Positions 1 through 5,693 of a stretch of DNA of 9,810 nucleotides are shown piece by piece. The stretch spans positions 1-9,810 of the forward strand of contig JAHFFL010000026.1 of assembly GCA_023247955.1 (NCBI GenBank), read 5' to 3'. A model generated the notes under the pieces. It saw only the letters and a program-made list of their open reading frames with translations, was not told the DNA's origin and ran no database searches. Both the position numbers and the translations under genes were made by a program. This DNA comes from Candidatus Omnitrophota bacterium. Its GTDB lineage: Bacteria; Omnitrophota; Gorgyraeia; 2-02-FULL-51-18. Within the stretch, counting starts at the first letter, position 1. Each line of letters starts with the position of its first letter.

Positions 1-393
1 GACGCCCACCGGCACGCAACCCATCAGCACCTGTGTCGCATGAATTTTTTTGAGGATGGCTTCGAGATTATTCAGTCCGTTTTGCAGTGAAAGAAGAATG
101 GTATCGTCTTTGATTAAGGGGGTCATTTCTTCAACGGCCTGCGCCGTGTCATAGGCCTTGACGGTAAGGAGAATGAGATCGAAACTTTGCGGGCCAAGCT
201 CCGCCGCCGAGGTGTAGACGTCCAGCGCGCGAATTTGATAATCGCCCCAGATACCGGTGATGCGCAGGCCTTCTTTGCGTATCGGCTCGAGGTGCCGGGC
301 GCGACCAATGAGCGACACTTCATGCCCCATTCGTGCGAGTAACCCGCCGACGACACTGCCGACGCCTCCGGCGCCGAACACCAAAACTTTCAT
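1..393 (-). CDS. panE: 2-dehydropantoate 2-reductase (ketopantoate reductase), N-terminal part, cut by the window edge
   Basis: Reading the minus strand from the ATG at 391-393 gives 131 uninterrupted codons running off the left edge, so the C-terminal half is missing. The protein opens with MKVLVFGAGGVGSVVGGLLA, a Rossmann-fold GxGxxG dinucleotide site. A TVKAYDT stretch with the conserved Lys follows near residue 89, then SLQNGLNN near residue 109, the NGL segment typical of the ApbA/PanE family. Family knowledge: this cytoplasmic enzyme reduces ketopantoate to pantoate with NADPH in pantothenate and coenzyme A synthesis. Some family members act on other 2-keto acids, so the substrate is inferred. 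No clear Shine-Dalgarno site precedes the ATG. The queC-like gene lies upstream on the same strand, with a palindromic repeat filling the 89-bp gap, so co-transcription is possible but would have to pass that hairpin. Confidence 0.88.
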   Translation of the reverse strand, partial: MKVLVFGAGGVGSVVGGLLARMGHEVSLIGRARHLEPIRKEGLRITGIWGDYQIRALDVYTSAAELGPQSFDLILLTVKAYDTAQAVEEMTPLIKDDTILLSLQNGLNNLEAILKKIHATQVLMGCVPVGV

Positions 394-403
394 AAAATTA
401 AAC

Positions 404-476
404 TGTCATTGCGAGGAGCGTAGCTACGAAGCAATCTGTGCGTCACATAGATTGCTTCGCTTCGCTCGCAATGACA
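404..476. repeat. CATTGCGAG-type palindromic intergenic repeat, copy A
   Basis: TGTCATTGCGAG (404-415) is the exact reverse complement of CTCGCAATGACA (465-476). Inside it, CGAAGCAATCT (427-437) pairs with AGATTGCTTCG (449-459) around an 11-nt loop. The unit therefore folds into a long hairpin in either strand's RNA. It fills most of the gap between the end of the queC-like gene and the start of panE. The same family recurs at 4926-5016, so this is a dispersed REP-like element. It may act as a terminator or processing site, but no T-run follows the stem. Confidence 0.9.
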
Positions 477-482
477 CCATGG

Positions 483-1166
483 TTATATCCCGCTCTTTTT
501 ATACTTGGTTTTGTCGAACACCCCTGCGCCGAAAAATGCTTTTTTGCGCTCGGTGCATTTGTTACATTCGCCGCAATGCTCATACCCTTTGGGGTTGATG
601 CAGGAAAAGGTCATCTCGAGCATCAATTTTCTGCCCATCACAATTACGTCTTCTTTTTTGAATTTCTGAAACGGCGCCCGGACGGAGATCTCGGAGTTCA
701 GGCCCAGCGACAGGACGTCCGACATCTTCCTGAAAAACCGGCTCGTGCTGTCGGAAAACGGATTTCCCTTGAGTACGCCGATCTCTATCGCGGTGATTCC
801 GTTCATCGAACAAAAACACGCAGCCTTCGAGAGGAAAATGAGGTTGCGGCCGGGCAAATAAACCGACTCGTTGCTCGAGTGGACACCGGGAATCTTGATC
901 CCGGTGATGCTCCAGTGATTTTCGTAGAGGTCGCGCAGTGTGAGTTCCGCGACCTTGAGCGGCCGCAGGTTCGGCTGTTTTAAGTTCCTGAGGAAACCCT
1001 TGAGCCAGAAAAGCTCCGTCTCTTCCCACCGTAGATGATTGCGGACATAAAACGGCGTCACATGCTCGTAGCGACCGAGCGCGTCGGACAGCAGCACCAT
1101 ACTCTCGACGCCGCCGCTGACCAGAACGCAAGCGTCTTCTTTTTGGGCGGGTTTATCCTTGGACAT
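483..1166 (-). CDS. queC: QueC-like 7-cyano-7-deazaguanine synthase family protein (PP-loop ATPase with zinc site)
   Basis: The 227-residue product has the layout of QueC/ExsB proteins. A PP-loop SGGVES lies at residues 17-22, where most family members have SGGxDS. LPGRN at about 104-108 matches the QueC (V/L)PxRN substrate-site segment. A C-terminal Cys cluster (C189, C198, C201, C204; spacing CxxCxxC in its second part) matches the structural zinc site. Family knowledge: QueC converts 7-carboxy-7-deazaguanine to preQ0 using ATP and ammonia, in queuosine or other 7-deazapurine synthesis. The ATG at 1164-1166 lies inside the end of phoU (14-bp overlap), with AGGA just upstream, so it is translated from the pho operon mRNA. 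A QueD homologue lies on the other strand at 4524-4925. The Asp-to-Glu change in the PP-loop and the divergent middle region mean a related activity cannot be excluded. Confidence 0.82.
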   Translation of the reverse strand: MSKDKPAQKEDACVLVSGGVESMVLLSDALGRYEHVTPFYVRNHLRWEETELFWLKGFLRNLKQPNLRPLKVAELTLRDLYENHWSITGIKIPGVHSSNESVYLPGRNLIFLSKAACFCSMNGITAIEIGVLKGNPFSDSTSRFFRKMSDVLSLGLNSEISVRAPFQKFKKEDVIVMGRKLMLEMTFSCINPKGYEHCGECNKCTERKKAFFGAGVFDKTKYKKSGI

Positions 1167-1824
1167 TGTCCTGGATGTGATGCTTGATGTTTTTTCCTTC
1201 GACGATAAAAATCACGTCTTCGCAGATGTTAGTTGCGTGGTCGGCGATGCGTTCGAGATTACGGCTGACAAGCATCAGGTCCACCGCCCGCGTGATGGTC
1301 TTGGTGTCTTTCATCATGACATCCAGAAGGTCCCTGAAAATTTTATCGTTCAGGCGGTCCACCTCATCGTCGTCCCGGCATACCTCCTGGGCACGCGCAG
1401 CGTCCTGGTTCACAAACGCCTCGATGCTGTTCTTCACCATCTTTTGGGCAAGCGAGGCCATCCGCGGGATATCCACGGCGGGCCTGAGCGGCGGTTCTTT
1501 CAAGAGATAGAGCGCTGTCTCGGAGATATTGCAGGTTTGGTCCGCGACGCGTTCAAGGTCATTGTTGATTTTCAAAATCGCGGTAAGAAGCCGCAGGTCC
1601 CCGGCGGCCGGCTGGCGAAGCGCCAAGAGCCGCAGCACATCCTCCTCGATTTCTATCTCCATGTGATTGACTTTTTCTTCGAGACCGAAAACTTCTTCCG
1701 CCAGTCCCTGGTTTCTGTCGCAAAGAAGCGCCACCGCAAGACCGATCATCTCCTGCGAGGTATCGGCCATGCGCAGCAGCTTTTGTTTCAGCTGCTTGAG
1801 TTCTTCGTCAAAGTGTCTTTCCAT
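1153..1824 (-). CDS. phoU: Phosphate signalling regulator PhoU
   Basis: The 223-residue all-helical protein contains the two PhoU repeats, each with the metal-binding ExxxD signature: ERVAD at 91-95 and ERIAD at 191-195, both followed by a polar N/C-rich turn (QTCNI and HATNI). Its length equals the usual size of about 220-240 residues. Family knowledge: PhoU binds metal ions on the cytoplasmic side of the membrane, links the Pst phosphate transporter to the PhoR kinase, and keeps the Pho regulon off when phosphate is plentiful. It follows phoR by 14 bp and overlaps the queC-like gene. No pstSCAB genes are in the window, so PhoU sits here with the two-component pair rather than with the transporter. 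No Shine-Dalgarno site is visible. A -10-like TATACT ends 6 nt before the ATG, so a separate leaderless transcript is possible. Confidence 0.95.
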   Translation of the reverse strand: MERHFDEELKQLKQKLLRMADTSQEMIGLAVALLCDRNQGLAEEVFGLEEKVNHMEIEIEEDVLRLLALRQPAAGDLRLLTAILKINNDLERVADQTCNISETALYLLKEPPLRPAVDIPRMASLAQKMVKNSIEAFVNQDAARAQEVCRDDDEVDRLNDKIFRDLLDVMMKDTKTITRAVDLMLVSRNLERIADHATNICEDVIFIVEGKNIKHHIQDNVQG

Positions 1825-1838
1825 CGGCTTAGTATAGC

Positions 1839-3011
1839 TCAGTTTTGCGGTAGCGTGAGAGTAAAAGTACTGCCCTGATTCGGGACGCTCTGGGCCTCGA
1901 TACGGCCGGCATGGCGCTCGACAATCCGCTTCACGATCGCCAGGCCCAGGCCCGTGCCGCCGGTTTGGCGCGAGCGGCTTTTATCGGCCCTGTAAAAGCG
2001 GTCAAATATCTTCGGTAGTTCCGGTTTGGAAATCCCGATACCGGTGTCCTGGATCTCGACGGACACAGACCCCCCGCCGCGCGACGCCCGGACGCGGATC
2101 TCGCCCCCTTCCACGTTGTATTTGATCGCGTTGTCGAGAAGGTTGTTCAAAACTTCTTCGAATGAGGCGGAGTCGGCGGACAAAAGAAATGGCCTCGATG
2201 AAAATTCCGTCAGGACCTTGAGTTTTTTCACCCGTATCGGCCGCTCGAAGGAAGCCAGCGCCCTGTCCAAGACCTCCGCAAGATCAAACTCTTCTTTCTT
2301 AAGCTCTTGCTTTTCGGTGTCCAGTTTCGACAAACTCAGAAGATCTTCGATGAGTTGGTAGAGTTTTTTGGAATGGTCCTCAATAATGGCCAAAAAGCGG
2401 GACCGGTTCTCCTGATCGTCCATAGCGCCTTCTTTCAGCGTCTCGACGAAACCAAGAATGGAGGTGAGCGGAGTTTTCAGCTCATGTGAGACGTTTGCGA
2501 CAAACTCGGAGCGCAGCCGCTCAAGCTTCTTGAGCTGGGTCACGTCGTAGAAGATCGCGACGGCCCCCAAGAAATTTTTTCCTCTGAACACCGGCGAGAC
2601 ATGGATTTGGAAAATGGAATCGGAAAGAAGTATCGAGTGTTCTCGGTGCATCGACACGTGTTCTTCGAGGGTCTTCACGATCATCTCATTCACGCTCGAG
2701 TCCCGGAATACCTCCCAGAAATACCGACCCTCGATTTGATTTTTGGGAAATGAAAGGGCCCTTGCAAGGGCGGGGTTGGCCAGCGTGAGACGTTGGTCCG
2801 GGGCAATCACCGCCACGCCTTCGGCCATGCTCTCGAGAATTGCGAGGATTCTGTTTTTTTCTTCCTCCGCTAGGCGGACTTTCTCCTGTAGCCTCAGAGA
2901 CACCTCTTCGGCATAACCGGAGACTTCGCGGAGTTTGCGGCGGAAAAAAAACGCCTGCCAGGCGGCAAACCCCGAGAAAATTAGGAGCGACAAAAAAAGC
3001 AGCCGGCTCAT
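1839..3011 (-). CDS. phoR: Phosphate regulon sensor histidine kinase PhoR
   Basis: The 390-residue protein starts with one hydrophobic segment (about residues 4-23) followed by RRK, a single membrane anchor with the rest in the cytoplasm. A linker coiled-coil region (about 30-60) leads to a PAS domain (about 55-160). The HisKA dimerisation domain carries the phospho-acceptor H176 in SHELKTPLTS. The ATPase domain shows the N box (NNLLDNAIKYN, 289-299), G1 box DTGIGI (322-327), F-box region IFDRFYR and G2 box GGTGLGLAIVK (351-361). This is the standard PhoR layout. Family knowledge: PhoR phosphorylates PhoB under phosphate starvation and, under control of PhoU/Pst, dephosphorylates it. The ATG overlaps the phoB stop as ATGA (3008-3011), indicating translational coupling, and a G-rich AAGGGGG site lies upstream. 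All catalytic motifs look intact. Confidence 0.95.
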   Translation of the reverse strand: MSRLLFLSLLIFSGFAAWQAFFFRRKLREVSGYAEEVSLRLQEKVRLAEEEKNRILAILESMAEGVAVIAPDQRLTLANPALARALSFPKNQIEGRYFWEVFRDSSVNEMIVKTLEEHVSMHREHSILLSDSIFQIHVSPVFRGKNFLGAVAIFYDVTQLKKLERLRSEFVANVSHELKTPLTSILGFVETLKEGAMDDQENRSRFLAIIEDHSKKLYQLIEDLLSLSKLDTEKQELKKEEFDLAEVLDRALASFERPIRVKKLKVLTEFSSRPFLLSADSASFEEVLNNLLDNAIKYNVEGGEIRVRASRGGGSVSVEIQDTGIGISKPELPKIFDRFYRADKSRSRQTGGTGLGLAIVKRIVERHAGRIEAQSVPNQGSTFTLTLPQN

Positions 3012-3709
3012 GCCGCACCACCCCCTTCTTCGACAAAACGGTAACCGCTGCCGCGCACCGTTTCAATCAAGTCCCTGTGCTTACCCATTTTCCGGCGGAT
3101 GCTCTTGACGTGCACGTCCACGGTCCTGTCGGTGACAAACGCCTCTTTTTCCCAGGCGCCGTCAAGCAGCTTGTCGCGCGAAAATACCTTGCCCCGGTTT
3201 TCCATGAGTACCGATAAAATTTTAAACTCCAGCTTCGTGAGCGCCACCGGCTTGCCCTTGATCGAAAAGGATTGCCGCTCCTTGTCGATCACCAGCTCTC
3301 CGACTTTGAGGACGACCGTCTCCTCTTTTTTAGACTCTTGATTTCTAAAAATGTTACGGATGCGGGCCAAAAGCACCTTGACGCTAAAAGGTTTGGAGAT
3401 GTAATCCTTCGCACCGATCTCAAGGGAAACCACTTGGTCCACTTCGGAATTTTTTGCGGTCAACATCAGGACAGGAATATTTCTGGTATCTTTATCGGCA
3501 CGGATGAGTTTGCAGACTTCCAAGCCGTCAATCCCAGGGAGCATCCAGTCCAGCACCACGAGATCCGGCCGCTTGGCCTTGGCGGAGGCAAAGCCCTCTT
3601 CCCCGCTCTGGGCGCACCACACCTGGTACCCCTCCCTCTGCAGGTTGTACTGCAGGAGTTTTAAAATATCCTCTTCGTCATCGATGATGAGAATTCTTTG
3701 CTTAGGCAC
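3008..3709 (-). CDS. phoB: Phosphate regulon response regulator PhoB (OmpR/PhoB family)
   Basis: The 233-residue protein has a receiver domain (about 4-120) with acidic residues D10/D11, phospho-acceptor D54 in VVLDWMLPG, T84 in LTAK and K106 in SKPF. A winged-helix DNA-binding domain follows (about 130-228), with the family-typical KLEFKILSVLMENRG, SRDKLLDGAW and RTVDVHVKSIRRKMG stretches. Family knowledge: phosphorylated PhoB binds Pho boxes and activates phosphate-scavenging genes. The start is GTG at 3707-3709. It is the first start after an in-frame stop, and GGAG lies at 3721-3724 upstream. phoB is the first gene of the minus-strand phoB-phoR-phoU-queC unit and is transcribed from the promoter at 3746-3774. 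No convincing Pho box is seen upstream, so autoregulation is not shown. Confidence 0.95.
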   Translation of the reverse strand: MPKQRILIIDDEEDILKLLQYNLQREGYQVWCAQSGEEGFASAKAKRPDLVVLDWMLPGIDGLEVCKLIRADKDTRNIPVLMLTAKNSEVDQVVSLEIGAKDYISKPFSVKVLLARIRNIFRNQESKKEETVVLKVGELVIDKERQSFSIKGKPVALTKLEFKILSVLMENRGKVFSRDKLLDGAWEKEAFVTDRTVDVHVKSIRRKMGKHRDLIETVRGSGYRFVEEGGGAA

Positions 3710-3745
3710 TCTCGGAAGGTCTCCTTAAGGGGACTTTACGGCGTC

Positions 3746-3774
3746 ATTCTACCACTGAAAAACACCCCTGTCCA
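3746..3774 (-). promoter_or_regulatory. Sigma-70-type promoter of the phoB operon
   Basis: On the minus strand a -35 box TGGACA (3769-3774) and a -10 box TAGAAT (3746-3751) are separated by 17 bp. The expected transcription start is near 3739, giving a leader of about 30 nt that contains the GGAG ribosome site at 3721-3724. The -10 resembles the TAGATT and TAGAGT boxes found before fur and the cupredoxin gene in this window. Confidence 0.6.
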
Positions 3775-3782
3775 AATCCTCC

Positions 3783-3791
3783 TGTGATAAT
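3783..3791 (+). promoter_or_regulatory. Extended -10 promoter of the SDR-queD pair
   Basis: TGTGATAAT (3783-3791) is an extended -10 element (TGn followed by GATAAT) with no good -35 box at the right distance. It ends 8 nt before the ATG at 3800, so the transcript should begin within a few bases of the start codon. No Shine-Dalgarno site fits between it and the ATG. It lies back to back with the phoB promoter, with only 11 bp between them. Confidence 0.45.
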
Positions 3792-3799
3792 ATGGGCGC

Positions 3800-4531
3800 A
3801 TGAACATTGAGGGGAAAAATGTGCTGGTGACCGGCGCGGCCAGGCGCGTGGGCCGCGAGATCGCGCTCGCGTTCGCGAAAAAGGGCGCGCATATCCTTCT
3901 GCATTACCGCTCTTCGGGCGAAGAGGCGCTAAAAACGGCCGACGAGATAAAATCCGCCGGCGTGCGTTGCCGAGTTTTTCAGGCGGACCTGGCTAAGGTC
4001 GGCGACGTCCAAAAACTCGTGCAGGAAATCGCCCAGGCACGGCTTGCGGTAGACATTTTGATCAATAGCGCGTCTCTTTTTTACAAGACCCCTCTAAAAG
4101 ATACGAGTGAGCATGATCTTGACGCGCTCATGAACGCCAATTTCAAAGGGCCTTTCTTTTTATCCAAGGAGATTGGCGGCCAAATGGCGCGGGCAAACGG
4201 CGGAAGGATCATCAACATCGCCGACTGGAGCGGCCTGAGGCCCTACAAGGATTACGCGGCCTACTGCGCCTCCAAAGGAGCGTTGGTCACCTTCACCAAA
4301 TCGCTGGCCCGCGAGCTCGCGCCCAAGGTGACGGCCAACGCCATCGCGCCGGGGCCGGTGCTCTTGCCCGAAGATTTCACGAGCGGGGAAAAAGAAGCCA
4401 TTGAAAAACTGACGCTGGTGGGACGCATCGGCAGTCCGTCGGACGTCGCGCACGCCGCGGTGTTTCTCGCCGAAAGCGATTTCATCAACGGCACGATGCT
4501 TGTCGTCGACGGAGGGAGATCCCTTGTATAA
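3800..4531 (+). CDS. Short-chain dehydrogenase/reductase, pteridine-reductase-like
   Basis: The 243-residue product is a classical SDR. It has the NADP-binding motif TGAARRVG (11-18), an HYRS stretch at about 35-38, NSAS at 89-92 in place of NNAG, and the catalytic Y155xxxK159. At the position 13 residues before Tyr, where SDRs usually have Ser, it has D142. This Asp-Tyr-Lys triad, with the TGAARRxG and HYRS segments, is typical of pteridine reductases (PTR1, FolM) rather than generic SDRs. Family knowledge: such enzymes reduce dihydropterins to tetrahydropterins with NADPH. Its stop codon overlaps the start of a QueD/PTPS homologue by 8 bp, so the two are co-transcribed and probably work on pterin-type substrates together. 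No Shine-Dalgarno site is visible, and the promoter lies immediately upstream. The exact substrate (dihydromonapterin, dihydrobiopterin, dihydrofolate or another) is not determined. Confidence 0.85.
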   Translation: MNIEGKNVLVTGAARRVGREIALAFAKKGAHILLHYRSSGEEALKTADEIKSAGVRCRVFQADLAKVGDVQKLVQEIAQARLAVDILINSASLFYKTPLKDTSEHDLDALMNANFKGPFFLSKEIGGQMARANGGRIINIADWSGLRPYKDYAAYCASKGALVTFTKSLARELAPKVTANAIAPGPVLLPEDFTSGEKEAIEKLTLVGRIGSPSDVAHAAVFLAESDFINGTMLVVDGGRSLV

Positions 4532-4925
4532 AGTCACCAAAGAAATTCATTTTTGCTACGGCCACCGGCTTTTGGACTATGAGGGCAAATGCGCCCATCC
4601 GCACGGACACAACGGCAAGATTGAAATTGAATTAAGCGCGGAGCGGCTCGACAAACGCGGGATGGTGTATGACTTCGGGGAGATCAAAGAGATTATTCAG
4701 AAATGGGTGGACAGAGAATTGGACCACCAGATGATTTTAAACGAAAGGGACCCGCTGGTAAAAATTCTCGGGAACTTATCCGAGCCCTATTTCGTGATGA
4801 AAGAAAACCCGACGGCCGAGTCGCTCGCCAAGCTGATCTATAAATACGCCAAATCCAAAAAACTTCCGATCAGCAAAGTGATTTTCTGGGAAACCACAAG
4901 CTCTTCGGCCTCGTATTCGGAATGA
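4524..4925 (+). CDS. queD: 6-carboxy-5,6,7,8-tetrahydropterin synthase / PTPS family protein (QueD-like)
   Basis: The 133-residue protein has the whole PTPS/QueD signature. Zinc ligands are H14 (in FCYGHRL), H27 and H29. The nucleophile C23 is in CAHPHGHN, matching CxxxHGH. DFGEIK follows at 50-55, then the catalytic D67-H68 in ELDHQM, NPTAESLA at 95-102 and E123 in FWETTSSSASY. Family knowledge: QueD makes 6-carboxytetrahydropterin from dihydroneopterin triphosphate for queuosine, and close relatives make 6-pyruvoyl-tetrahydropterin. The CxxxHGH form argues against the PTPS-III type, which has ExxHGH. I chose the TTG at 4524 because GGAGGGAG lies at 4511-4518. It overlaps the SDR stop by 8 bp, a translational-coupling layout. 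An in-frame TTG at 4500 is possible but has no such site. With a pteridine-reductase-like SDR upstream, a pterin-cofactor role is an alternative to queuosine. Confidence 0.88.
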   Translation: MYKVTKEIHFCYGHRLLDYEGKCAHPHGHNGKIEIELSAERLDKRGMVYDFGEIKEIIQKWVDRELDHQMILNERDPLVKILGNLSEPYFVMKENPTAESLAKLIYKYAKSKKLPISKVIFWETTSSSASYSE

Positions 4926-5016
4926 TGTCATTGCGAGAAGCGTAGCGACGAAGCAATCTATGTGACACAGAGATTGCTTCGCGGAGTTTATCCCCGCAAA
5001 GGGACTCGCAATGACA
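4926..5016. repeat. CATTGCGAG-type palindromic intergenic repeat, copy B
   Basis: The element starts directly after the queD stop codon and ends two bases before the stop of the convergent flavin-reductase gene. Its ends are TGTCATTGCGAG and CTCGCAATGACA, as in copy A. The internal segment CGAAGCAATCT also matches, and AGATTGCTTCG pairs with it. Compared with copy A, the right arm carries an insertion of roughly 20 bp around 4982-5003 that has its own small GCGG/CCGC stem. The position suggests a bidirectional terminator-like role between converging transcripts. Confidence 0.9.
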
Positions 5017-5018
5017 GG

Positions 5019-5495
5019 TTATCCCCCGTAATGCCACGGCGTGTCGCCCATCACCAGCGTCGGCTCTTCCCTGACGACCTCCGCTTCAATCACTTCGCCG
5101 ATGACTACCGAATGGTCCCCCGCGTTTACGATTTCCTTGACCTCGCATTCGAGGTAGGCCACCGATCGGTCGAGGATGGGCGTATTGGTCTTTTTTAACT
5201 GAAAGCTCAAATCCCCGAAGCGGTTGCCATCCGAGGGCGGCGCCTTGAAAAATTGCTCGAGGATTTTCCGGTCGGACTTCGCGACAAAGTTCACCGAAAA
5301 GACCCGGGCCTTCTCGATCATCTCCAGCGAATGCGTGCCGTGGCGCACGCCGAGCATCACGCGCGGCGGCTTCATCGAACACTGGGACAACCAGCTTCCG
5401 GTAAACGCGTGGTGCGCTTTGCCGGCGCAGACGCCGATCACGTACAGTCCATACGGGATCTTTCTTAAAATATTTTTTTTGGCTTCCTCATTCAT
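5019..5495 (-). CDS. Flavin reductase family protein (FMN-binding split-barrel)
   Basis: The 158-residue product matches the flavin-reductase-like split-barrel family in length and pattern. It has an N-terminal IPYGLYVIGV strand, then the HHAFTGSWLSQCSMKPPRVMLGV segment typical of these FMN-binding proteins. HSLEMIEKARVFSVNFV and RFGDLSF follow, then LECEVKEIVNAGDHSVVIGEVIEA, and a WHYGG end. Family knowledge: such proteins bind FMN and either reduce free flavin with NAD(P)H for partner oxygenases or act as flavoprotein oxidoreductases. The substrate cannot be told from the sequence. It stands alone, convergent to queD, with its own promoter just upstream. The ATG has no Shine-Dalgarno site at the usual distance. 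The SD-like GGGAGGGG upstream lies in the promoter spacer and would not be in the mRNA. Confidence 0.85.
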   Translation of the reverse strand: MNEEAKKNILRKIPYGLYVIGVCAGKAHHAFTGSWLSQCSMKPPRVMLGVRHGTHSLEMIEKARVFSVNFVAKSDRKILEQFFKAPPSDGNRFGDLSFQLKKTNTPILDRSVAYLECEVKEIVNAGDHSVVIGEVIEAEVVREEPTLVMGDTPWHYGG

Positions 5496-5504
5496 AACCG
5501 CTTT

Positions 5505-5533
5505 ATGCTAATACAAGCCCCTCCCGTGATCAA
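5505..5533 (-). promoter_or_regulatory. Promoter of the flavin-reductase gene, possibly leaderless
   Basis: On the minus strand TTGATC (5528-5533) and TAGCAT (5505-5510) are separated by 17 bp. The -10 ends 9 nt before the ATG, so the predicted transcript has a leader of only 0-3 nt. Confidence 0.45.
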
Positions 5534-5568
5534 GAAATAATCACAAATTGCCGCGTTAATAATCTGTC

Positions 5569-5600
5569 AACGTAGCGCAGGCTTAAGCCTGCGCTACGTT
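5569..5600. repeat. Perfect 32-bp palindrome
   Basis: The half-site AACGTAGCGCAGGCTT is followed at once by its exact reverse complement, with no spacer (centre between 5584 and 5585). It lies in the 198-bp gap between the divergent flavin-reductase and mutY genes, upstream of both. It could be a protein-binding site, a cruciform-forming repeat, or a member of a dispersed repeat family. No second copy is present in this window. A smaller GTGAT/ATCAC inverted repeat lies nearby at 5526-5544. Confidence 0.9.
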
Positions 5601-5680
5601 TCTAATTCGATTAACTACGAGGAAACAGGATTCAGGCCTAAACAGCATAAACTCAAGTGGTTTTACGGTAAATTTTAGGA

Positions 5681-5686
5681 TATAGT
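5681..5686 (+). promoter_or_regulatory. -10-like box directly upstream of mutY
   Basis: TATAGT ends 7 nt before the ATG. No -35 box with normal spacing is evident, so the assignment rests on the hexamer and on the similar arrangement before the SDR, phoU and flavin-reductase genes. Confidence 0.3.
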
Positions 5687-5693
5687 ACCGGTG

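Noticed and set aside
438..983. 181-codon plus-strand frame over the queC-like gene
   Set aside because: It is antisense to a gene with clear PP-loop and zinc motifs and starts inside the palindromic repeat; the translation resembles no family.
1159..1878. 239-codon plus-strand frame opposite phoU
   Set aside because: It is the antisense shadow of phoU, whose repeats and ExxxD motifs are intact.
3755..3788. Pho box upstream of phoB
   Set aside because: CTGT-type repeats are present but spaced 13-14 bp apart, not the 11 bp of Pho boxes, and the AT-rich middle is missing.
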